Of a DNA stretch of 64,000 nt, positions 1 to 8,600 are shown piece by piece; within the stretch, counting starts at the first letter, position 1; every line of letters begins with the position of its first letter. A program made the position numbers and the translations under genes. The stretch is taken from positions 1 to 64,000 of the forward strand of contig CAJTFW010000014.1 in NCBI GenBank assembly GCA_910575445.1. The letters run 5' to 3'. The DNA is from Lachnospiraceae bacterium. GTDB taxonomy: Bacteria; Bacillota; Clostridia; Lachnospirales; Lachnospiraceae. The notes below the pieces were generated by a model. That model had not been told where the DNA came from, searched no databases, and worked only from the letters and a program-made list of their open reading frames with translations.

Positions 1-32
1 AAATTCTAATTTGCTTATTCGTCCATCATGTA

Positions 33-497
33 TTAGCTGTTTAGAAGTTTTGTCAAATCCTCAATAGAAGCGTCCATTTTCACAGAGACTTCTTCCATTG
101 TCATGCCGGAAGCAAGAAAACGCTTTATCACCATTTTCATATCTTCGCCGACCTCTATGATATGCCCATCCAAATCGTAAAACCGGATCACTCGCTGGCC
201 CCAACTATGCTCGATCACTTCTCCCAGATATTCAATATCCGGGTATTCTTTCAACTTGTTCAGAAAACCGTCAAAGTCCTGTTCCTCAAAGACGATTTCC
301 GCATTGTTGGATTTCTTCAATATCTTTTCTTTCGGCAGATTCACAAGCCAGTCAAAATCCTGCTGCAATGCTAGGCCGCAGGTAAAAGCAATGTTTCTGC
401 CATAATCCTGGAACACCTCTAATCCAAACAAATCCTCATAAAATTTTCTTGCGGCGTTAATATCAGCCACAGATATAAGCATACATACGTGTTTCAT
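33..497 (-). CDS. VOC-superfamily (glyoxalase/bleomycin-resistance-like) protein, copy 1
   Basis: This 154-residue protein has the vicinal-oxygen-chelate layout. The beta-alpha start VADINAARKFYEDLFGLEV is typical of glyoxalase/dioxygenase-like proteins, and FYDLDGHIIEVGEDM is the usual second metal-side strand with a Glu ligand. A C-terminal helical tail of about 35 residues (MTMEEVSVKMDASIEDL) lies outside the core fold. The true substrate cannot be read from sequence; antibiotic sequestration and small-metabolite chemistry are both possible. It starts at ATG with a usable ribosome site just upstream. A near-identical copy, differing at about a dozen positions, lies in the opposite orientation at 10552-11034. 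The family call is firm, the function is not. Confidence 0.8.
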   Translation of the reverse strand: MKHVCMLISVADINAARKFYEDLFGLEVFQDYGRNIAFTCGLALQQDFDWLVNLPKEKILKKSNNAEIVFEEQDFDGFLNKLKEYPDIEYLGEVIEHSWGQRVIRFYDLDGHIIEVGEDMKMVIKRFLASGMTMEEVSVKMDASIEDLTKLLNS

Positions 498-635
498 GCA
501 AATACTCCTTTCAAGCTGTGCTTTTGCATTTTTATAAAAGGTGAACTATAATTCTCCGTAATTTCAACCGGATGCTTACTGTTCTTCACGGTTGAACATT
601 TATTATATCATAGAGCAGCCTGTACCTCCACTTTT

Positions 636-1151
636 TCATCTCCGGTTTTGTCCAAGATTTGTCCTGTTTTTGTCCAAGTTTAGCCCTATCGGTATTTCCC
701 GTAATTCTTTCCGAAATTGGTGAGCAAAACGAATCGTTTTAACTGTACCGCCTTTTTCCCGACCGTCATACACTGCAATTACACGGTCTGAATGTTCCAC
801 CATGTAGCGGTTACGCTTGGCATAAACATTGGGCTTATATTCTTCCTGAATTACAATAACCTCTGCACAGGCGTCCAGAAGGGCGTTTGTGTGTTCTTTC
901 TGGCACAGGCTGTCCAGCCGTTTTCGGTATGGAAGCGCTGCAATCAGCTTCAAGCCTGGATTTTTACTCTGCAGCTCCAAAACAATTTCCGCAAAGTATT
1001 GATCCACGCCATCAGCAAAGCCGGATAGAAAGACAGTAAAGCCATCGTTTACTGCTTTTTCAATTTCTCGGCGCAGCACTTTCTTTACATGGGCGGTTTC
1101 ATCTGCAGGTATATCTCTGTGTCCTGTGACACAACAGGTCTTTTCTTCCAT
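636..1151 (-). CDS. SLOG-fold DUF1273/YpsA-like protein
   Basis: This 171-residue protein starts MEEKTCCVTGHRDIP, the TGHR nucleotide-binding loop of the DUF1273/YpsA branch of the SLOG (Rossmann-like) superfamily. A second glycine-rich stretch, FLSGFADGVDQYFAE, follows near residues 42-56. The segment VIAVYDGREKGGTVKTIRFA is the usual ligand-binding end. Such proteins are common cargo of integrative elements and are thought to sense or process nucleotide-derived ligands; its role here is unknown. A sigma-A-type promoter lies just upstream (1194-1222). It is divergent from the XRE regulator at 1299, which may control it. The last 20 residues (LDKNRTNLGQNRR) look like a ragged tail. Confidence 0.8.
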   Translation of the reverse strand: MEEKTCCVTGHRDIPADETAHVKKVLRREIEKAVNDGFTVFLSGFADGVDQYFAEIVLELQSKNPGLKLIAALPYRKRLDSLCQKEHTNALLDACAEVIVIQEEYKPNVYAKRNRYMVEHSDRVIAVYDGREKGGTVKTIRFAHQFRKELREIPIGLNLDKNRTNLGQNRR

Positions 1152-1193
1152 TAGGTTCCTCCGTTTAATAGATTTAATTTTGTATCTACTATC

Positions 1194-1222
1194 ATTATAA
1201 TAGGTTTATTTTTTCAAGTCAA
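1194..1222 (-). promoter_or_regulatory. Sigma-A-type promoter for the DUF1273 gene
   Basis: On the minus strand TTGACT (1222-1217) is followed after exactly 17 bases by TATAAT (1199-1194), about 40 bases before the start codon at 1151. Both hexamers are near consensus. Confidence 0.75.
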
Positions 1223-1298
1223 CGCAAATACCCTTTTCTTATTTGTGAATAGAAGTGATATATGAGGTACAATCTATTACAGAATAGGAGGTGGTCTG

Positions 1299-1613
1299 AT
1301 GTATGAAGAATTCGTCCCGGAACGGCTGGCAAAGCTGAGATTACAAAAGGGTGTATCTGCACGCGACATGTCATTGTCGTTGGGGCAAGCGAACAACTAC
1401 ATCAATAACATCGAAAACAAAAAATCACTTCCTGCCATGCAGTCCTTCTTTTATATCTGCGAATATCTCGGCGTAACGCCGAAGGAATTCTTTGACGAAG
1501 AAAATCTTTATCCAGAGACCTTGCAGGAATTTATTGCAGAGGCAAAGAAACTAGATTCCAAATCAATGACATATATCCTCGGCATTATGAAAGAATTGAA
1601 CAGCAAGAAGTAA
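1299..1613 (+). CDS. XRE-family helix-turn-helix regulator
   Basis: This 104-residue DNA-binding protein has an HTH_3-type domain in its first 65 residues. RLQKGVSARDMSLSLGQANNYINNIEN carries the two helices, and SLPAMQSFFYICEYLGVTP is the following helix of the five-helix bundle. An AGGAGG site sits just before the ATG. It is divergent from the DUF1273 gene, with about 150 bp between them, and it probably controls its own or the neighbouring promoter; that is inference. The C-terminal 35 residues are helical and could mediate dimerisation. Confidence 0.85.
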   Translation: MYEEFVPERLAKLRLQKGVSARDMSLSLGQANNYINNIENKKSLPAMQSFFYICEYLGVTPKEFFDEENLYPETLQEFIAEAKKLDSKSMTYILGIMKELNSKK

Positions 1614-1685
1614 AGCGGTCACGGAACTTATTATTTCCCATACTGTCCTAAATTAAGTCTGGAAACACTCTATATTTATCCTGAT

Positions 1686-2099
1686 TTATGCCCCGGTACT
1701 CCCAAAGCCTCCGGTTCCGCGCTCCGCGCCCAAATCCGTTACAAAATCTGCAATCACAACAGGAGTAATTACAAGCTGGCCTATCCGCGTTCCTTTGGAA
1801 AGTTCCTGCGGTTTGTTGCTTACATTACTGATAATGGCATGGATTTCCCCGCGGTAGCCGGAATCCACGGGAGGTAGCTCACAGACTAGGCCCCTTACTG
1901 CCATGCTGGTGCGGGGAAACACAAAACCCGCATACCCGTCCGGCACTTCAATCCCGAACCCAAGCGGAACCTTTGCGATCTCGCCCGGCTGCAAGGTGCA
2001 GTCGTAAGGCATATACACATCCGCCCCAGCGTCGTTACCATGTGGTCGGAAAGGTAGCTGGCTCTCCGGCACACCAAAATCAATCAGCTTGATCTTCAT
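1686..2099 (-). CDS. dut: dUTP diphosphatase
   Basis: This 137-residue trimeric dUTPase hydrolyses dUTP to dUMP and pyrophosphate. All five motifs are present in order: HGNDAGADVYM near residue 20, PRTSMAVRGL near 62, the uracil-binding motif VDSGYRGEI near 78, GTRIGQLV near 103, and the C-terminal GRTGGFGSTG-like ERGTGGFGSTG. The start ATG at 2099 overlaps the ThyX stop (ATGA), so it is translationally coupled. A longer frame runs upstream, but that part is antisense-phase to ThyX and is not part of the enzyme. With ThyX and the DUF1599-like protein it forms a thymidylate-supply cassette: dUTPase makes dUMP and ThyX methylates it. Confidence 0.95.
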   Translation of the reverse strand: MKIKLIDFGVPESQLPFRPHGNDAGADVYMPYDCTLQPGEIAKVPLGFGIEVPDGYAGFVFPRTSMAVRGLVCELPPVDSGYRGEIHAIISNVSNKPQELSKGTRIGQLVITPVVIADFVTDLGAERGTGGFGSTGA

Positions 2100-2863
2100 G
2101 CACCGCCTCCTTCCAAAAGTACCGGGTAGTCGTTTCTTAAAATGTTCTCCGGTGTCATGGTTTCCGTCAGTTTCTGCCCACAGGTCATTTGTCCCTCCAG
2201 ACATTTGTCCATCTGGCAGAACGATCCGGTCTGAGAAGGGGAGAACAAAGCCGGGCTGAGTGCGTAAAGTTCCTCCCAGATTTTCAAGAGTACGATCCGG
2301 GTCTCGTCCGTATTGCGCCGGCATACCCGCTGGCCGATGATGTGTTTCCACTGATAGGGCGTGGCGCTGATTATCAGTACATTCCGTAATCCCTGGGGTG
2401 TGGCATAGCCCGCTGCGTCATGGCCGATTCCCGCGCTGCACAGCTTTTCGTAACAGTCCATGCCCTCGTGACAGCTTTTTAAGTACAGTTCCCGAACTGC
2501 GGCCGGGGCGGTTAAAATCTCATAGGGTACCGCAAAATCCGCCTGTCCAGTATAATTGCTGTATTGCAAAGACGCACTCATAAACTTTACTTCGTTCTGA
2601 TGCCTGGTGATCTGTGCCAGAAAACGCCGGCTTGCTCCTACAACAGCAACGGTAATCACTGCGAATTTCTGGACCGTGGGGTGAGGGAGGCTGCTGATGG
2701 CTGCCACGGTATTCTCGCTGAATGACTTCTCATAGAGTGCCAGCAGATCATCCATCGTGGCGATCTTATGTCCCCGCTGGGTAAGCCGCGCTGCAAAAAC
2801 CATGTTTCTCTCGGCCTCTGCAACCGCCTGGCAGTTCAATATTTTTACTTCAATTCGGTTGAT
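2096..2863 (-). CDS. thyX: FAD-dependent thymidylate synthase ThyX, start codon uncertain
   Basis: ThyX converts dUMP to dTMP using methylene-tetrahydrofolate and reduced FAD. The signature region is ITRHQNEVKFMSASLQYS (usual form RHRxxSxNxxSxRY), so the RHR motif reads RHQ and the serines are shifted. NVLIISATPYQWKHIIGQR holds the usual C-terminal helix and Arg. The first standard start codon is TTG at 2839 (Leu-Asn-Cys-Gln), but the family-typical first strand (IEVKILNC) is encoded in frame upstream. An AGGAGG at 2878-2873 is spaced 9 bases from an ATC at 2863-2861. I therefore place the start there tentatively. Its 5' end overlaps the DUF1599-like gene and its 3' end overlaps dut. Confidence 0.8.
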   Translation of the reverse strand: MNRIEVKILNCQAVAEAERNMVFAARLTQRGHKIATMDDLLALYEKSFSENTVAAISSLPHPTVQKFAVITVAVVGASRRFLAQITRHQNEVKFMSASLQYSNYTGQADFAVPYEILTAPAAVRELYLKSCHEGMDCYEKLCSAGIGHDAAGYATPQGLRNVLIISATPYQWKHIIGQRVCRRNTDETRIVLLKIWEELYALSPALFSPSQTGSFCQMDKCLEGQMTCGQKLTETMTPENILRNDYPVLLEGGGA

Positions 2864-3176
2864 TGGTATGTCCCTCCTTTACAATGGTTTTCAATAAAAA
2901 CAGATAGTTTAAGCTGTCTGTAATCTTTTCGTCCCATGTGCCTATGTCATAGCTCGCACCATTGTCAAAGCACATGTCATACAGGGAAACGATATGCTTC
3001 GCCAGCATCCCAGCAAGTGCACGTTCCGGTGTGGTATGCTGCAAAGCTGCCGCCGTCTTAAAAGCTCCCAGCCGGTCCGTGTCGTCCCCGGTGTATTTTT
3101 TGGTTTTCCGTTGCAGCGTGTCGGCGCAAAGCCGCACCTGCTCGTCAAATACGGCATTGACTTCATTTTGCGTAAT
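2850..3176 (-). CDS. DUF1599-like nucleotide-modification-associated protein, apparent ATT start
   Basis: This helical protein of about 108 residues resembles the DUF1599 family. ALQHTTPERALAGMLAKHIVSLYDMC and WDEKITDSLNYLFLLKTIV are the recognisable blocks. These small proteins travel with ThyX and dUTPase in phages and integrative elements and are presumed to act in nucleotide metabolism; the exact reaction is unknown. The first conventional start is GTG at 3137. The conserved N-terminal part (TQNEVNAVFDEQVRLC) lies upstream of it, and a perfect AGGAGG (3190-3185) is 8 bases from ATT at 3176-3174. I take this as the real start, either a natural rare initiator or a mutated ATG. Confidence 0.65.
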   Translation of the reverse strand: MTQNEVNAVFDEQVRLCADTLQRKTKKYTGDDTDRLGAFKTAAALQHTTPERALAGMLAKHIVSLYDMCFDNGASYDIGTWDEKITDSLNYLFLLKTIVKEGHTNQPN

Positions 3177-3205
3177 GTGACATTCCTCCTTTTTGAAAAC
3201 AGAAA

Positions 3206-3239
3206 GCCGGCTACCCTAAAGCATCTTAGAATAGCCGGC
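3206..3239 (-). terminator. Intergenic hairpin after the AbiE operon
   Basis: GCCGGCTA and TAGCCGGC form an 8-bp GC-rich stem, with a further CTAA/TTAG pairing inside the loop. On the minus strand it is followed by TTTCTGTTTTC. It lies between the toxin stop at 3261 and the DUF1599-like gene, so it is a probable rho-independent terminator or attenuator. Confidence 0.65.
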
Positions 3240-3260
3240 AAATAAATGGTTATGTAATTG

Positions 3261-4259
3261 TTACAGGGTATTGATCTCGTTTTCCAGTTCCCGGACCGCT
3301 GCTATGACAATATCGAATGTGGGTACATCACCATACAGCATATCCTTCATGGAATCATAATCCGCCTCTAACGCTGTGAACTGGTATTCCGGCGGGATCA
3401 TCTTTAAGGTGCCTGGCACAGCCTCCGGGTACTTCGCCCATGCCCTGGGATAGAATTTCATTTTGAAATCCACAACCTTTTTAAGCAGGTCGAGCTGAGA
3501 GAAAGCGGCTTCTTTTACCGGGGTCAGAGCCATGCGGTACAAATCGTAATAATGTCTGGAATACCGCTGCGGCATTTCCAGATGTTCCGGCCTGTTGGCC
3601 TCATGGTGCAGGATCGTAGCTTTTTCCCAGAAAGTCCGCTCCGGGGCAACCGTCAGAATATTCGTTCCTTTCTGCTCGAACACATCAGGGTAATACTCCG
3701 CGGCATACGGCATAATCTCCGCAGACTTTGCCGGCGTCCATGCGGCCAGCGCGCCGATTTCCAGTCGGATCACCTGCAAGGTTCCCGCATTGGTAAACAG
3801 TTTTGGGTAGGCAAAAATAACTGTCTGCTTTTCTTCCTCGTCCATGTGAATGTCAGCTTCACGGCCAAGCTCCTGAGATAATCCTTCTTTGATTGCGGGG
3901 CAGAAGGTTTCTGCCAGAAAGACCTCCGCCCGTGCATTGGCCTCTTTGTTGAAAGCGTCCTGCTTCGTGTTGGAACGTTTCTCCCAAGGTTCGTCTTTGC
4001 CATATCCTAAAACCCGCCAGTCCAGAATCAGGTCAATATCTTCGGAAAACCGGCTGATCAGGCGAAAGGCTTTCGACAAGCTGGTACCGCCCTTAAAGGT
4101 AATCGAATCTTTCCAGGGGGAACGTTGAAACAGATAATCCAGCGTAAAGCATACTCAAAAATCTTTTTCCACAATGGCATCGTTGAGCCCCATCTTATCT
4201 GCTGTGTTACGGAACAGCCTCCGCTTATCATTGTCTGAAAATTTTGCAACATGTTTCAT
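3261..4259 (-). pseudogene. AbiEii/AbiGii-type nucleotidyltransferase toxin, interrupted by a nonsense codon
   Basis: Reading from ATG at 4259, the protein starts MKHVAKFSDNDKRRLFRNTA and runs in one frame to 3261. The exception is a TGA at 4157-4155, where codon 35 should be Trp (context VEKDF-stop-VCFTLDYLFQ; EKDFWV is the family norm). Downstream, the nucleotidyltransferase motif FKGGTSLSKAFRLISRFSED holds the GGTS loop and the Ser-Glu-Asp-Ile-Asp metal site. The C-terminal half contains the TFWEKATILHHEANRPE helix typical of AbiEii. A TGG-to-TGA change gives a clean loss of toxin function unless the stop is read through. The remaining 272 codons show no other damage, so the event is recent or this is a sequencing difference. 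Confidence 0.85.
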
Positions 4260-4261
4260 CT

Positions 4262-4882
4262 CTATTGTACCTCCCCGGCAATCTGCCGTATCGCATTGTA
4301 AACCCAATCCGTAGATTCTGCCGCCTCTCTTAGCATAGCGGCTTTATCGTTCTCATTCAACCGGGAGCTAAGCGTCTGGATCGTTTTGGAAGTGACATTT
4401 GTTTTCCCCAAAGTTTTCAATGCCTGAATCACCAGAACCGTCATATAAGAAAGACCCGTGATCTCCTTATTGGTCCTGTGCTTAAATTCCAGTTTTGTGG
4501 AATTCCACTCATAGGTCTTATATGGACCGTCGCTGATATAGGACCATACCGCTGTTACCTGCGTGGAAAGCCCTAACAGGTTCAGCGCCGTATTCCCACA
4601 GGGAGCAATCGTCCAGTGATAGTTCCGGGCCAGCGCTTTTGCTACCGCCTCCGGGTCCGCCGCTACATATTCTTTCAACATTTCGCTGTATTCCGGCTTC
4701 TCATAAACACCTTTCAAAATCCGCCGGAGCGTACCTGCCTGTGTAAGCCGGTTCAGGTTCCGTCTTATGGTTTCCGTATCAGCAATATCAGCAAAATCAG
4801 AATTTACAAAAACAGTTCCTTCTGCCGCTGCGCCAATTCGCTCCTGAATCTGCCTGGAATATCCATTTGCCACTTTGCTCAC
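4262..4882 (-). CDS. AbiEi-type antitoxin/repressor (DUF6088-like)
   Basis: This 206-residue protein lies 2 bp before the AbiEii toxin frame. Residues 1-60 are a winged-helix region (NSDFADIADTETIRRNLNRL, then AGTLRRILKGVYEKPEY), the type used by AbiEi antitoxins to bind DNA. Residues 75-200 match the C-terminal antitoxin part (HWTIAPCGNTALNLLGLSTQ is the typical block). AbiE systems are type IV toxin-antitoxins active in phage abortive infection; the antitoxin represses its own operon by binding paired inverted repeats. Two such repeats lie upstream (4890-4919 and 5041-5070). It starts at GTG 4882 behind an AGGAGG-like site. The frame is intact although the toxin is broken. Confidence 0.85.
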   Translation of the reverse strand: MSKVANGYSRQIQERIGAAAEGTVFVNSDFADIADTETIRRNLNRLTQAGTLRRILKGVYEKPEYSEMLKEYVAADPEAVAKALARNYHWTIAPCGNTALNLLGLSTQVTAVWSYISDGPYKTYEWNSTKLEFKHRTNKEITGLSYMTVLVIQALKTLGKTNVTSKTIQTLSSRLNENDKAAMLREAAESTDWVYNAIRQIAGEVQ

Positions 4883-4889
4883 CTCCTTT

Positions 4890-4919
4890 TGTCCCGAATA
4901 TTATATATTATTCGGGACA
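4890..4919. promoter_or_regulatory. AbiE operator, inverted repeat 1
   Basis: This is a 30-bp inverted repeat with outer arms TGTCCCGAAT and ATTCGGGACA and an AT-rich centre. It overlaps the ribosome-site region of the AbiEi gene. A second, slightly weaker copy lies about 120 bp upstream. Paired repeats of this kind are the known AbiEi autoregulation sites. Confidence 0.75.
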
Positions 4920-5040
4920 TTTTTTCAATAGACTCCGAGAGTTTTGTTTATAGTATTCCCACGCAGATCAGGATTTATACAACAATCTCAAAAAAGGAAA
5001 GAACCGATGCCGGGAAGGAGCAGAGCATATACTACTTTTT

Positions 5041-5070
5041 TGTCCCGAATTTCATATATTATTCAGGACA
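5041..5070. promoter_or_regulatory. AbiE operator, inverted repeat 2
   Basis: This is a second 30-bp repeat with arms TGTCCCGAAT and ATTCAGGACA, one mismatch in the outer arm. It also sits directly beyond the stop of the minus-strand gene at 5074, so it could double as that gene's terminator. Confidence 0.7.
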
Positions 5071-5073
5071 TTT

Positions 5074-5556
5074 TTAAGCAGAGGGCAGATAAATCCAGTC
5101 GTGCATCAGGCACACGCTGGGTTCGTCCTCCCTGGGAACCAAGCGGTAGGTGCATTCCCCGTACACGGTCCGTTTATCTTCAATCTCCATGCCATACGCC
5201 TTATAGAAGCAGTATTCCAGATTGGAAATGATACAGCGGAGCATCTGCAGCGCCTCCCACTGTGAGGTTACGATCAAATCCCGGTCAATGCTGCGCTTTA
5301 AGAACAGCAGGGATTTATAAAGCTGTACCTCCGTTCGGTAAGGGCGGCAGTCCTTATGTTCTAACCAGCCGCAAAAGGCTACCGGCCCGCTCTGGATTAC
5401 ATCACGCTCCGGGTGGTAATACTCGTAGCAGTCCAGGTTTGCCGTGTTCAGAAGATAGAGCATTTCCCGGACCTCATTTTCCGGCATATCATAGAACCGC
5501 AAAAGGGAGCGGTACAGATGGACGTAGCCGGTTATCGAAACAATGGTATTTACCAT
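5074..5556 (-). CDS. Protein of unknown function, element cargo
   Basis: This 160-residue soluble protein belongs to no family I recognise. It starts MVNTIVSITGYVHLYRSLLR and has a Cys/Tyr-rich middle (DCYEYYHPERDVIQSG) and the C-terminal MHDWIYLPSA. No signal peptide, membrane segment or catalytic motif is visible. A good AGGAGG precedes the ATG. It lies between the sortase fusion and the AbiE pair on the same strand and may be transcribed with the former. Its position suggests conjugative-element cargo. Confidence 0.6.
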   Translation of the reverse strand: MVNTIVSITGYVHLYRSLLRFYDMPENEVREMLYLLNTANLDCYEYYHPERDVIQSGPVAFCGWLEHKDCRPYRTEVQLYKSLLFLKRSIDRDLIVTSQWEALQMLRCIISNLEYCFYKAYGMEIEDKRTVYGECTYRLVPREDEPSVCLMHDWIYLPSA

Positions 5557-5574
5557 AAAAATCCTCCTAAATAG

Positions 5575-5605
5575 CCGGTGCGGGAGCAGATTGCCCCCGC
5601 ACCGG
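5575..5605 (-). terminator. Perfect GC-rich intercistronic hairpin
   Basis: CCGGTGCGGG and CCCGCACCGG form a perfect 10-bp stem with an 11-base loop, between the stop of the sortase fusion (5621) and the start of the gene at 5556. There is no strong T-run on the minus strand, so it may be an RNA-stabilising or attenuating hairpin rather than a full terminator. Confidence 0.6.
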
Positions 5606-5620
5606 TTTCCAATATTCTTG

Positions 5621-8600
5621 TTAATCGTTTACAGCCGTCATTTTTCCCATGACGATAAAGCGGCTCGCGCCTCCGGGCGTACAGGTGGAAAGGGTCAGCG
5701 CCTTATCACTGGAAGTCACCGTAACATCGGTTTCAATGACAGAACGGTCCGCCATTTCAGAAAGCCATGTGGTGTAGGCCCCGTCATCCTTAAAGCTAAG
5801 CCTCCAAGGGGAAGTGTCGCTGCCGGACTCGCTGGGTTTTGCCACAAACGCCATGAAAATTTCCACGATATAGCCGCCGCCAGGGGTGACAAGGTACATC
5901 TGCGGGTGTCCGTCAAAATAGCTCTGTTCGTCATATTCATTCAGCGTGGCGAACATGGAGCCGTCCCGCATATTGTGGCCGTAGATAATGGTATTGCGGT
6001 CCGAAAAATCCTCCTTATTTTCATAGTCTGCAAACAGGCAGCCCGTCTTATTATAGGTGCCGTCATACAGGTGGTGCAGGTAATACTCGTTATCATCTGT
6101 CTGTGTCACCGGGTAGTTAATGGCCGTATCAGGAAGGGTAAGCCATCCGATAATGTCCGGCCCGGTTTCCCGGAGCGCATCAAAATCCACTGTGGGGAGG
6201 ACCACAAAAGTGTCCTCCCCGGCAGGTTCCGTTTCTACATTATCGTCCTCCGGTGCTTCGGTCTGCTCCGGCAGCTCTACATGGGAAGCAATGTCCTCAT
6301 AGGCTCCGGCGCTCTCTGAATACTGGTTAAGGTCGCGTACCATCAGGAACTCGCTGCCAAGCGCCAGCAATTCGCAGAAAGAAACCACCACAATACCAAC
6401 AGCTTTTCTCTTAGGGGTATTTCTGCTGTACTTTCCCTTTTTGAAATAGACCACGGCAAACAGCCCACCGCCAATTACAGCCAGCGCCAGAAGCCCGCCA
6501 TACAGGAAAATGAAATTGTCATCCCCAGTCTGCGGTACCGCTTTATCAGGATTAGACGGTGTGGACGGATTGGACGGTGTTTTCGGATTATCCGGGGTAG
6601 TCGGTTTCTCTGGCTTTTCATTGAAGAACTGGACCGTTGCGGTTTCGTCCGCCTTGATCTCCACGGTGGCAGCATCAGGAATGATATAGTCCTTACTTGC
6701 CCGGTTGGAGATTTCCGTTACGGTATAAATGCCGACACGCAGCCCTTTGACCTCGATCACGCCGGATTTCGGGCTGGTAAAGGTCTCACAGTAGGAGCCG
6801 TCCGCATTCTTAACTTCAAAAGCAAACCCATCCTTACGCCCGTCGCTGGAATCCTTCGTGATTTTCAGGTTTCCTCGGTACGCCTCATTGGTAAAGCCCC
6901 GTCCGGCCTCGCCGTTTTTCACAACCGCCACCTGGCCGTCCTCGGTGATCTCAAAGTAGTAGGCGTTTTCGTCAAGCTGGTAGCCCTCCGGTGCCTTGCT
7001 TTCCTTTACGAAATAGCCCTTTGCCAGAAGGCCCTCCGCGGTGTGGTAGCCCGCATCCGTCTCCTTCAGCGTGCCAATCTTCGTATCTTCGGAATCAAAT
7101 TCCTTATTGCCGTTGGCGTCCTCATACAGATCGAACACCGCACCAGAGAGGAAACGCAGGAAGGTGTTATTATCTTTGTCCTCCTTCTCCACAGAAGAAG
7201 GCTCGTCTACCGCTTCGGTTTTCATCACCTGCACGCTGCCGCGGATCAGGGTATTTTCCACTTTGATTTCAATGCTCTGGCCGTCCACACCGATATAGAT
7301 ATGGTGCTGTTCGGGGCTTACCGTATAAAGCGCCGGAGAAGAAATCTCCTTTACGCTCCAGTGGCTGTAAGGGATATTCTCAAAAGAAAAGCTGCCGTCC
7401 TCCGCAGTGGTAACGGTAAGCAGTGCATTTTCCCCGGTAAATTCTTCTGTATCGGGCTTAAACAGACCCATGACCGCATCGGCCAGCTTCACATCTTCGC
7501 CGCCCTCCGGGTTTTCACCGACTTTCACGCCGTCCACACGCCCCCGCAGCAGGTCATTGGAAACAACCTCGCCCTCATTCACAAGAATCTGGACCAGCGC
7601 CGCGTCCTGGCCGGCATACTCAAAGATAACCGGATATTCCGTATCAGAGAGAATATAGGCATTGTTTGTGGTGCGTTCCTTCACATAGTAGTTGCCAAAA
7701 GGCAGGTCGGAGGCAAAGGAAGCACCATAGCCACCCGCCTCATTTGCGGAGATGGAAACCACCTCTAAAAGCCCACCTGCCGGGATCACGCTGCCGTCAA
7801 GAGCCGTCAGGTCTGCGGAAGCATACAGCCCGAAAGAAATGTCTTTGTATTCCTCATTCATGCCAAGCCTAAACAGCTCGTCCGTCTCCAGTGCTTTGAA
7901 CAGGGTCACATCCACCTTCTGGCGCTCATCATAAAGGCCAATTGCGGTCTGCGTCACTTCCACGGTTTCCCCCGCATAGGTAAGCTCCGCATATTCCGGC
8001 TGGGTATTTAAGACCATCCCCTCTGGCGCCTGGCGTTCTTCCAGACGGTAGCGGCCCAGGTACAAAAGCCCGCTCTGTGCCGTTCCGTCCTCCCCAGTGG
8101 TAAGGGTTTCCACAACGGTATCTTTTGCCGCACGCAGCGTACCGTCACCGGTATAAATATCTTCATCCGCGATCACGTCATAGACCGCACCGGGAAGCCC
8201 GGCTACTTCATATACCGACTGGTACAGCCCATCGTTCTCCTGGACGGAAGCGAATACCTCGCCAGTCTTAGTGATGGTAAGCTGTCCCTTCTGCGGCATA
8301 TTGTACTGCGTAACCGTGACAACGGCCTCGCTGCCGTCAATGGTAAACGGCACCGGCTCGCTGGAAAGCACATAACCGTAGGGCGCCGCCACCTCGTAAA
8401 GTTCATAATCTCCGGTGTGCAGAGGCTCCGGCAGCATCAGCCAGCCTTCATCCGAAACATAGAACGTATCAAGGGTTTCCGGGTTCGGATAGTAAATATC
8501 CTGGGTGACAAATTCCCCGGTGGAGAGGTCCTTAATCTGAAAACCGGTGCCCGTCATCGGGATAATATTGTCGGTCTCCGCATCACATTTCTCTACACGC

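Noticed and set aside
1895..2351. Extended N-terminus of the dUTPase frame and another overlapping frame
   Set aside because: These bases encode ThyX in another phase; the dUTPase family starts at MKIKLID (2099).
4058..4252. A 64-codon minus-strand frame beside the AbiEii toxin
   Set aside because: It is a shifted reading of the toxin's 5' part; the true frame starts at 4259 and is broken by TGA.
4930..4942. Match to the end of the 165-bp palindrome (GACTCCGAGAGT)
   Set aside because: Only 12 bases match and no second arm is present; kept as a note, not a copy.
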